Part shown: one piece after another, positions 40,000 through 60,000 of the stretch
Numbering within the stretch: position 1 is the first letter of the stretch
Layout of the letters: each line of letters begins with the position of its first letter
NCBI RefSeq assembly: GCF_032854445.1
Contig: NC_088300.1
Span: forward strand, 79,029,084-79,089,083
Reading direction: 5' to 3'
Length of the DNA: 60,000 nucleotides
Source of the DNA: Liolophura sinensis
Lineage: Eukaryota > Mollusca > Polyplacophora > Chitonida > Chitonidae
The notes under the pieces: model-generated
Seen by the model: the letters and a program-made list of their open reading frames with translations, nothing else
Databases searched by the model: none
Told to the model about the DNA's origin: nothing
Position numbers and translations under genes: made by a program

Positions 40000-42900
40000 A
40001 TGAACTAAGGTACAAGCTGGACAAGTTAAAATACGCGAGGAAATGTAAATTGTTGACTTACCACCAATCACTCCGACATCCAGGTTAACTGTGACGCATA
40101 TATATGGCAGCTTGAGTGCGACACATATATAGCAGGTTGTTTTCAGTGGCCCGCAACTACATCAGGTGTGCGAGAACGACGCTCCACTTTGATGGGTGTC
40201 GTTAAATAAACCCACCCTGATCCCTCACAGTAAATAATCGACGGTTATATAGTTTCTCAGCCTAAAGGGTAACATCACGTGAGATTTCCACTCAGTATGT
40301 ATTCTTATCTGCAAAGATATACGCATGCACGCATGTATTCATGGTGACAAACTCCTAGGCAGACGTCACTTCCTGGTTGGAAGTCTTTCAACGAAAACCA
40401 GTCTTTCCGCGAAGTACTTCACATTTAATACTAAAGCGCAATGTCTGAATAACTACGGGGATTAAAGCCTTGATATCAAGTTTACTGTCAGTTCCCATAG
40501 AAAACGGATACGCCTTTTACAGACATAAGTTTTGTCCGTGTATGTGTGGCATTGATACAGCCATAAATGCTCTTCTGTTTGCTTTATTTCCACATCCAGT
40601 GGCCGGTTGTACACGAAGCCCTCGTTACGTTCTTACACAACAGCTATACAAAGGCGACGTTTTGACGTCTCGTTACGCTTTATACGAGGGTTTGAATGCG
40701 GACCAAAATATTGCTTGCCAACGTAAATTCTGGGTATCTTTTTTTTATTGTAACACAAATTTCATGTTAAATAATGGAAAAGAACACACCAAATTTATTA
40801 AATAAAATTTCTTTTCTCGTGGTGTTATATCTGGCTTTGAATTTGAAAGTAAACACTAGTTTTCATTATTGTCATGAAAAACCAAGACAACTCTTAGTAC
40901 TAAAGTAAACATTCCTAAGTAAACTATTTAGAAAATTAAGACTACGTTTGACTTAATCCTAAGATAGTTTAGTGATCCTAAAGCCTGTAAGCGAAGCTGT
41001 CTGTAAACTGCTGCGTGGAAGGCATTCGAAGATTCTCGCGTTTTGTCAAGGACTAAACCTGTATAAGGGAGTGAGTGAGTGCTTGGGGTTTGACGTCGTA
41101 TTCTGTATAAGGGAAGGTCACTGTATAAAACGCTATGGCAAATAGCTGAGAGCGTGTTAGATTCTTCCTCACTCACGGGAATGGCCGCGGTTTTAAACCA
41201 GGAAGTTTGTGAAGCATGTAGAGGATTTTATTGTCCTTCTTTGCGTGCATTCACGATAAAACATTTCGCAGATATATTACAATGTAACTAGACTGTTCAT
41301 ATCAGTAGTACTCGAAATACCATATACCCTGTTTTACCCACGTAAGCCCTAATGACCGGTGTAATTTCTTCAGTGTGAGAAATGATAGAGTATCTGTCAA
41401 CGCTTAAACAAATATTTAAACGTTGCTTTAAAAACAACAACAACAACAACAAAGCGACATCAGTGGTTCTGGGCCCCTGGATCCTCGCATCTCAGGTTGG
41501 GACATTCGCTCAGCTGCGTAAACACGTAAACTTTATGATTAAAACGTACAAAGAAAGGACAAATAAAATGTGTACATGTATTTCATCCCAGCTCCCCGTC
41601 ATCATTGTGCTCACCAGAAATTGCCTAAAACACGCTGTTTGAATGAAAGATATTCCGCGGAGGATAGAAGCCGGCGCTTCAACCTTGTCTGTTTTGCTGT
41701 GATAGTATACCGGTACAGTTCTGCTAATTCAACCCCTCCGCCTTTCCCATTTCTGTATAAAATCTGGCGAGCCTGTGCTTAACTCAATACAAATTCAGAT
41801 TTCCAATAATTACTCGTTTTCTTGCTGGAAAGCTGTCAGAAAACGAGTTCAGTCATTTAGAATCTCGGAGCTTCCAGCGCGTAGGTAACCCCTGGATCTT
41901 CACCTACATGACTGTCTAAAACTGACCCCTACTAGTAAATTCCTGCCGGCGCCTATGCTTTCATTTTTTAATTTATGATGTGGAGTACAAACTGTGGTCT
42001 CGTGCAGAAACGTATAAACGGACTGTAACTACCATGCATATATTGGTTGGAAACGAGAATACTTTTTGCTTTGAAGTATCGGTATTCAAACGTGTACTGC
42101 AATTGTTTTGATATTTTGCTGAAACATGGCAAAGACGGCTGTTTGTGTTAATTTATTGGACTGCATTTTGTTCAAGGTTGTTTCACCTTCTTAGCCATTG
42201 TTTACTTCTGTAACTGATGACCAACTGGCGAACTTTCCCATTCCTAGTGGATGTACTTCCGTTCCCCTCGTGGATGTAGGCTGGCGAGTAGGCCTACTGT
42301 TGTCTAGATATGCACCATACATACTGGTGGAAGACAACCACGTGATCTTTAGTCATCGTTAAACTGTGAAATGACCACACGTGCTTCGTTGAGTATTTAT
42401 TGTCACCAGGCACTAACAGCGAGAAGACATAGGCCTACAATTATTATTTTCATCCCATAATTTGCCCGTGTCAGTATAATATAACCACAGTGATGTAAAT
42501 TTTCAACATTCCACGCTTAAAAGAAAACCCGAACTTTTGCTTGGTCACCTGAATTTTCATTGACAAGCTTATCCAATGACGAAGTACAACTGCATACAGG
42601 ACTACCAAAATGCACATAAATCAAATTCTATTTACGCATATATGTACATCTGAAGTAGGCTTACAGGCCATTAAAAACAAGAGTATCCGGTAGCCTCATG
42701 GTATCGCATAATATCACTTTAATCCAACACGTTTACTACTATGCATGTACGGTTAAATTAAGAAAAAAAATCTGTAGGATAGCTATTTGAGAAGGACTAA
42801 TTTATTCATAAACGAAAGGACAGATGTACAAAATAAATTCTCTCTTCATTTCCGGTATCGTTGTTATTATGACTGGACAATGTAAGGCTCTCCAACCTTA

Positions 42901-43020
42901 TTAAACCTGTGTCCAAGCGCTATTCAATTTGCAGACACGTGGGTGAACAGATCGCAGTTGTACGTGTAGCCAGTCCTACATGCCGCTCCTTGACAACGTA
43001 CCCAGCCGAGCTCTCATGCT
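40000..43020. other. Intergenic region without recognised gene
   Basis: Mixed AT-rich sequence between the divergent RTK and GOT1 genes. It holds an AAC microsatellite (41437-41452) and a SINE family B scrap (GAGTGAGTGAGTGCTTGGGG, 41070-41100). An unrecognised 111-codon ORF is at 40470-40805. The part next to 43020 probably includes the original GOT1 promoter, split off by the element. Confidence 0.4.
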
Positions 43021-43474
43021 GGCCTCGGACCCCCATTAATTTTCCATAAGCGACAATGTTAACGTCTAGCGCTGTAGCTCAGTCCCAAACATTCCGTGGC
43101 CATTAAGCTTTGGTGCATACCTGGCCCAGCCTGTGAGAAAGAAGCCATAAAAATCTTGACATAGGTTGACCGTCAAAATCTGGACCTTTCCATGCCGGCA
43201 GCTGGGAGGCGTGCCTAGCAACGCCAAGGGGACGTCACTCGCAGCCTCATCACTACCTCACACCTTGTGTCCTCTCGCCCAGAATTACAAACTTTCATCA
43301 ATAAAGCTCATACCTCCTCAAAGTTTAGACAGTTTCCAGCATTTTAACACCAAGCATGCACCTGTGCACCAAAAATGGACGCCTGGGAGCAAAAAAAGAC
43401 TTTATACCCTAAAATTCACAGAACTACAATCGTCCCTACCGAAAAACGGAAGTTGTAATGGGGGTCTGTGTCCT
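43021..43474. repeat. Left 454-bp terminal direct repeat
   Basis: Same length and, by my reading, the same sequence as 47149-47602. The ends form an imperfect inverted repeat (core ACCCCCATTA ... TAATGGGGGT). A 113-codon ORF starts at 43166 and is repeated in the right copy. I do not consider it coding. Confidence 0.95.
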
Positions 43475-44327
43475 ATCACACCAGCCACCTTTTTTCAAAA
43501 TCAATAATTTTTGCACCACACAATTCCTGACACTTCTGAACCTCACAGGCAAAATTAGGGCTTGATACATGCAGAAACTTTGGAGTTGAATGAATTCAAG
43601 TTGGGGTACCCCCATCTTGGACATGTGTCTTTTTTCCAGGGTGAAAAAACTCTGAAGGGTAAACTTTGAAGCCTTGCAGTGCATATACCGTTCGAGATAT
43701 CTCCATCAGGTCAACTGTTTTGGAAAGACAAGATGTTTATCTGCAAGAAAAGTTAAAAAATCACATTGACAGAGCACTTTAGACTTTTCAAAAGCAACCA
43801 TTTAGAGAAATATACATTTTTAAGAAGACTTTTCTACTAAGAGCAGCTTTAAATATCAAAGTTACAAGCCAAAAGTGTCAAAGCATACATCAAAATATAG
43901 GCAATTTATCTGACAATTAAATGTCAAAATATAAGACATTTACTTTAGCAACTATGTGAAAAAAATTGACTGACAGTGTGGTAGGGGGTATCAAAGCGGA
44001 TTGTCACGATTTCGGAACAATCATTTGTGACCAAAATCAAAGCAAGAATAATGCCTCAAGGTGATGAAGACCTACTCACAGGCACTTTTTTAGTGGACAG
44101 GACTTAAGAAAAGACTAGTATCCCAGTTCCCCACTGAATAACATGATGAAACCCTTTAAAAGACCACCCAGCCAGGCACCCCCCCCCCCCCCTGCCCTCC
44201 TCCCCCATGACTGCTGATTGGCTGACCACCTCACCATGCAAAAACCTCCCTGCACCATTGCTGTTGTCTCACAGCAGGTTATTACTCTGCACAGTAACAT
44301 CAAAGGGTGTCACATTGGCATCTACAA

Positions 44328-44335
44328 TATATAAA
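44328..44335 (+). promoter_or_regulatory. Possible TATA box of the transposase
   Basis: TATATAAA about 110 bp upstream of the likely start ATG at 44443, the only good TATA match just upstream of this ORF. Confidence 0.35.
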
Positions 44336-44442
44336 CAGAGAGGAAAAATATGAATTTAACATTTCCAATCAGGCAGCCACCAAGTACACCTATACTGGTC
44401 AGTCTGACAGTTAACAAGGCAAACAATCTACCCCAAAACACC

Positions 44443-46398
44443 ATGAAGGGAGACAGAAAGAGGAAACAGTCTAGATTTCAAGCTGGAAAGGCCCAGGATC
44501 GCTCAAATAACCTGTCAGCAGTTACAGACATGCTGAATCCTGTGCCTGGGTGTTCCTTGATGGACACAGATTTCCAGCCCAATCAGGAGGCTGTAAGAAC
44601 ACACCAGCCTGACACAAAGAGAATACAGCGGCCAAGACGGTGCAAAGTAGATTCCACGGCAGGATCAGACAGAGATACACACGAGCGGGAATGGGCTGCT
44701 GAAGGAATGCGACTCATAGATATACAGAAAATGGTGTGTATATGGAACAAAGTTATGCTTGAGCACAGTGAGACCAAGGACCACTGTCCACTGCCCAGGT
44801 TAGAGATAGCTGCAGAGAAAAAGTGGGGTTTAGCCTGGGCGTTCAGTTTTAAGTGCTGTGACTGTGACTATGTATCTGGCTTCCACAAATTCTACAAAGA
44901 GGTAGAATGCAACAGACCTGGCCAAAAAGCTGCGGCGGTGAACCGAGCTCTTCAAGTAGGCCTCCAGGACACACCAATGGGGAACACCGAGCCAGACTCC
45001 TATTTGCAGCGATGGACGTGCCGCCTGCCACTCGTAGGAACATGCATCGCACTGCAAACCATGTCGCATCTGCAATCGCAAAGCTGAACAGAGAGGATAT
45101 GGGCAAAATAAGGTGGAAGAGGTAAAGGCATACAAAAGGCAAAGAGGAGAGGATGACAGCACAATAGATCTGGCCACAGACACTCGCTACAACAGCATTA
45201 CCATAACCAGTCCCAAGAAACCGGGCCAGAATGCTTCACAAGCAATTTCCCTGGCTGTGGAGACATCAACAGACAAGCAATACATTGTCTCCGCAGCACT
45301 GAAGAATAAATTGTGTTGGACTGGGTCCTGGCTAAGAGGAAAAGGCTTCCAAGTAAAGTGCCCTGGAGGACACGAGGAGTGCACAGCGAAACACAAACCC
45401 ACATGCCCCCTGGTCCGAGTATAATATGGGGAACGAGATTGGCGAGGCAAGGTGTTTTAGCCAAACATGTAACCACAGACGGCGACTCCAGGTCAGCCAA
45501 GGGAGTGGAGGACGGCATCCGACTGGTCGAGCCACTGTGGGAGGTCGAACGGTTAGCAGACCCCACGCACCTTGGTAGATCCCAGTTCAAGAAATGTAAC
45601 CAGGCTAAGTTCAGCGATGCCATGTTTGAAGGACAGGGCCGAACGAGGGAAGCCAGGAAGAAAGCACAGAAGGTGTTGAGTCAGGATGTTAAGGCCAGGT
45701 GTAGCTTGATATTTTCTCAACTTATGTCTGAGCACATTGGTGACATGAGGAAAATAAAAACTTGCCTACCCAGGGTTGTGGACGCAACGGTCAGGTGTTA
45801 CGGTGGGGACTGTTCCAAATGCCGCAGGAACAGTGTGGTTTGCTCCGGAGGGGAAACCAGCAGCTGGTGGGAGAGGTCCCTGTTTTTATCCACCAGTAAA
45901 CTCTGCCCTTTTAACATGGATGACAACGACAGGAAACTATTGACCGAAGTACTGCACATGAGGTTGAGCGAGACAGCCGTCACCAGTCCTCCCGGATGAA
46001 CACCAGCACTCAAAAGTGCGAAGCCTGTCAACAGATCACTCAGCGTCTCCTTGCCCAAGAATGTAAACTACAGCAGAAATATGGAGGGAAGGGCGGCGTC
46101 CACAATCCACAGACTTAACAATGGCCAGGACAAGTCCACGGCTGCCAAACTCCAAGCTGTCGGCGCCAGTATTTCACCTAGGAGCGAGAGAACAGTACAA
46201 CAGATTGAAAGGGTGAACCAGTACCACAAGGTTTATAAGAAGCGACAGACAGTTAAGGGGAGATCACTCCGCAATACAGCCAGAAAACTTCGAGAGCACA
46301 TTGAGTACAGGCTTTCAAATCCAGAAGAAAAAACTGACTATGCCAAGGGACAACTGGACAACACCCAAACAGATCACACATACACTAGATATTTGTAA
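44443..46398 (+). pseudogene. Mutator-like transposase, broken by several frameshifts
   Basis: The reading frame must shift near 44990-45010, 45110, 45410 and 46035 to follow the protein. The start is at 44443 (CACCATGA context), with a basic opening (MKGDRKRKQSRF). Next come a CCDCDY zinc-like pair, DTRYNS (likely first catalytic Asp), ECTAKHKPTC, TTDGDSR (likely second Asp) and DPTHLGRSQ, as in MULE-type transposases (D-G-D-S then C/D-x-x-H). The C-terminal part has STQKCE, then PKNVNYSRN and HRLNNG, which I associate with animal Mutator-like transposases. It would be about 640 residues if intact. Family assignment is from motif order, not a search. Frameshifts could partly be sequencing errors, but the neighbouring nuclease ORF and GOT1 exons are clean. 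Confidence 0.7.
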
Positions 46399-46496
46399 CC
46401 GCCAATTTTGTATATAATTTGTCACTGCTGTTGTCGTTTATGAAAGAAATTAAAAAATGATAACAGAAATTGAGCAAAATCTAAAACAATCTGTTA

Positions 46497-46502
46497 TTTA
46501 TT
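46497..46502 (-). terminator. Polyadenylation signal AATAAA for the nuclease gene
   Basis: TTTATT on the plus strand, five bases after the nuclease stop codon. Confidence 0.4.
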
Positions 46503-46506
46503 ATTT

Positions 46507-46896
46507 TTAATGAGGGGAAACCAACCTGCTCAGTCTTAAATGCCACATGCGCCTTGCATACTGCCCATGGCCGAGACAGCCGCGCTGCCTGTTATTGTTA
46601 ACACAATGCGGCTCCAAGCTTATGTGGTCCATATTTACACAGCGTGTGTTGTGGCACACGTGTGAACAATCAAGCTTGGGATCTAAATGTGACAGCCCCT
46701 GTCTGGCCATATAAACAAGTCTACTGATGTGTTTCTTCTTCCATCGATGTGTGACGGGGTCTTTGTAGGAGGCAAGACCATATCGACCATCCCTCGTCAA
46801 TGGTCCAGTCCACACTCGACAGGCTCCGTTATCACTGTAAACACTGAAACTTTCAATTTTTGCAGCAATTTCTGCTCTGAACGTCTCCATTTTCAA
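46507..46896 (-). CDS. His-Me finger (I-PpoI-type, zinc-binding loop) endonuclease
   Basis: 129 codons, intact. It contains CRVWTG..T.DGRYG near residues 26-39, ISRLVYMARQGL, then LDCSHVCHNTRCVNMDHISL followed by EPHCVNNNRQRGC. The C-S-H-x-C-H-N-x-R-C-x-N-x-x-H-x-x-x-E-x-x-x-x-N pattern is that of zinc-binding His-Me finger nucleases such as I-PpoI, with a catalytic His and a metal-binding Asn. Such enzymes cut double-stranded DNA. Here it sits inside a transposon and faces the transposase, so a role in transposition or in targeting is possible but not shown. An AATAAA (minus strand) follows the stop closely. Confidence 0.8.
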   Translation of the reverse strand: MKMETFRAEIAAKIESFSVYSDNGACRVWTGPLTRDGRYGLASYKDPVTHRWKKKHISRLVYMARQGLSHLDPKLDCSHVCHNTRCVNMDHISLEPHCVNNNRQRGCLGHGQYARRMWHLRLSRLVSPH

Positions 46897-47148
46897 GCGT
46901 AGGAATACTAGAACGTTGCATGTTGTTCATTTCAGGATGCCTATACACATGCTACCCTACGCTGAACAGCATTTTACCGATTTTTCATCAAAATGGATAT
47001 TTTCAAAATGTAAATAGCCCCAAGAAGCTATGAAACGGCCCAATCAATGCAAAACACATCACAGACATACCCACCAAAAATTATCAGGCTGCTGTGAAAT
47101 CTAAGCGCATAGTGACATTTTTCACATTTTGGTGACTTCGTCAGTACA

Positions 47149-47602
47149 GGCCTCGGACCCCCATTAATTTTCCATAAGCGACAATGTTAACGTCTAGCGC
47201 TGTAGCTCAGTCCCAAACATTCCGTGGCCATTAAGCTTTGGTGCATACCTGGCCCAGCCTGTGAGAAAGAAGCCATAAAAATCTTGACATAGGTTGACCG
47301 TCAAAATCTGGACCTTTCCATGCCGGCAGCTGGGAGGCGTGCCTAGCAACGCCAAGGGGACGTCACTCGCAGCCTCATCACTACCTCACACCTTGTGTCC
47401 TCTCGCCCAGAATTACAAACTTTCATCAATAAAGCTCATACCTCCTCAAAGTTTAGACAGTTTCCAGCATTTTAACACCAAGCATGCACCTGTGCACCAA
47501 AAATGGACGCCTGGGAGCAAAAAAAGACTTTATACCCTAAAATTCACAGAACTACAATCGTCCCTACCGAAAAACGGAAGTTGTAATGGGGGTCTGTGTC
47601 CT
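47149..47602. repeat. Right 454-bp terminal direct repeat
   Basis: Identical by eye to 43021-43474. It ends 57 bp before the GOT1 start codon, so it occupies the place where the GOT1 promoter or 5' UTR would be. Confidence 0.95.
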
Positions 47603-47638
47603 GCTATCCTAGATTTGACCTTGAACTTCCAGCTGTGA

Positions 47639-59150
<11,512 letters not shown>

Positions 59151-59358
59151 GAGTTCAGACACAGTTTAGGTACAACTGTACAATGCTGGAACAAGAGGTA
59201 AATGAGCAAGCTGAATGTAATCACAAAGGTGTATAGTTGCCATACTAATTTGTAAAACAGTTTGTTGAATATGAAGATGGGTTGGGTTTTGGGTTGAATC
59301 AGATATTGAATGAGTCATTAATTCATGTGCATGTAATGTATGTGGGAGGACAACTGAT

Positions 59359-59460
59359 TTCCTTCCTAACTTCCTCTCTGTTGGCTCATGGAAAAGTCTC
59401 TGCTGGCTGTGGTCCTATAAGTGAAAATATTCTTGAGGAAAACACCAGTCATAATGAATA
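59359..59460 (+). mobile_element. Decayed SINE family A 3' part
   Basis: CTCTGCTGGCTGTGGTCCTA, TAAGTGAAAATATTCTTGAG and AACACCAGTC match the family A 3' half with many changes. Confidence 0.6.
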
Positions 59461-59552
59461 CTTACTGTATTAAGCAGAACACATGTGTGTATTGTAGCAC
59501 TGTGTCTGCTAAGACATGGTACATAGTGTTTGTGTGTATTGTAAGTTATGTT

Positions 59553-60000
59553 TGCTGTGTTTAGGAGCTTGGTTGTTTTGGCTGTGCAGTTTGCTGTGTT
59601 TAGGAGCTTGGTTGTTTTGGCTGTGCAGTTTGCTGTGTTTAGGAGCTTGGTTGTTTTTGTTGGACAGTTTATAGTGGTTAGGAACTTGATTGCTTTGGCT
59701 GGGTAGTTTGCTGTGTTTAGGAGGTTGGTTGTTTTGGCTGTGCAGTTTGATGTGTTTAGGAGGTTGGTAGTTTTGGCTGTGCAGTTTGCTGTGTTTAGGA
59801 GGTTGGTAGTTTTGGCTGTGCAGTTTGCTGTGTTTAGGAGGTTGGTTGTTTTGGCTGTGCAGTTTGATGTGTTTAGGAGGTCGATTGTTTTGGCTGTGCA
59901 GTTTGCTGTATTTGGGAGCTTGGTTGTTTTGGCTGGTCAGTTTATTGTGTTAGGAACTTGATTGCTTTGGCTGTGCAGTTTGCTGTGTTTATTAGGTTGA
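59553..60000. repeat. 39-bp minisatellite, runs off the right edge
   Basis: About 11 units of TGTTTAGGAGGTTGGTTGTT plus TTGGCTGTGCAGTTTGCTG. The period is a multiple of 3, giving an 82-codon plus-strand ORF that I do not consider coding. Confidence 0.9.

Larger units (their letters stand above)
43021..47602. mobile_element. 4.6-kb transposon with terminal direct repeats, Mutator-like transposase and His-Me nuclease
   Basis: Two 454-bp direct repeats (43021-43474, 47149-47602), identical by eye, enclose 3674 bp. Inside are a broken Mutator-like transposase (plus strand, about 44443-46398) and an intact His-Me finger nuclease ORF (minus, 46507-46896), facing each other 108 bp apart. Each direct repeat also starts with GGCCTCGGACCCCCATTA and ends with TAATGGGGGTCTGTGTCCT, which are imperfect inverted repeats of each other, so the whole element too has inverted ends. 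No clear long target-site duplication is seen; a 3-bp GCT occurs at both outer flanks. Long direct terminal repeats are normal for LTR retroelements, but no reverse transcriptase or integrase is present. Confidence 0.8.

Noticed and set aside
40470-40805. 111-codon plus-strand ORF
   Set aside because: No recognisable domain, no splice or promoter context, and a length within chance for this window.
43166-43507. 113-codon ORF repeated at 47294
   Set aside because: It lies in the terminal repeat. Its presence in both copies only reflects the repeat's identity, and no domain is recognised.
43021-47602. LTR retrotransposon
   Set aside because: The direct repeats look LTR-like, but the interior encodes a Mutator-like transposase and a nuclease, with no reverse transcriptase, integrase or primer-binding site seen.

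Overview
This is animal nuclear DNA, most likely from a mollusc or another lophotrochozoan. Genes are split by GT-AG introns. Two tRNA-derived SINE families are scattered through the window, and the one whose 3' end reads like CACCAATCAAATAAATAAATA is a type I associate with mollusc genomes. Long minisatellites fill the introns. The species assignment is an inference.

Left 37 kb, minus strand: one large receptor tyrosine kinase gene. I rebuilt 19 exons from 37254 down to 566. All 18 junctions keep one open frame and give 1042 complete codons. In order the protein has a signal peptide, a Cys-rich stretch, a LamG-like fold, a laminin N-terminal-like module, laminin-type EGF modules, about three IPT/TIG domains, one membrane helix and a MET-like tyrosine kinase domain that runs off the left edge after the catalytic loop. 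The N-terminal half resembles usherin and the rest resembles MET/plexin. There is no Sema domain. The kinase lacks the glycines of the Gly-rich loop, has Gln at the alpha-C Glu position and has HKD in place of HRD.

Most of the longer introns of this gene hold their own minisatellite (repeat units from 20 to 114 bp). Several arrays start exactly at a splice site and carry copies of it. Because of their periods, the arrays produce many long but meaningless ORFs.

37.3-43.0 kb is intergenic, with three more minisatellites and no gene I recognise. 43021-47602 is a transposable element. It has two identical 454-bp direct repeats, each with its own short inverted termini. Between them lie a frameshifted Mutator-like transposase (plus strand) and an intact I-PpoI-type His-Me finger nuclease ORF (minus strand), facing each other.

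Right 12.3 kb, plus strand: the cytosolic aspartate aminotransferase gene (GOT1). Eight exons run from the ATG at 47660 to 56994, and the last exon or exons lie beyond the window. The element ends only 57 bp upstream of this ATG. GOT1 introns also carry minisatellites, one of which clearly copies the exon 7/intron 7 junction.
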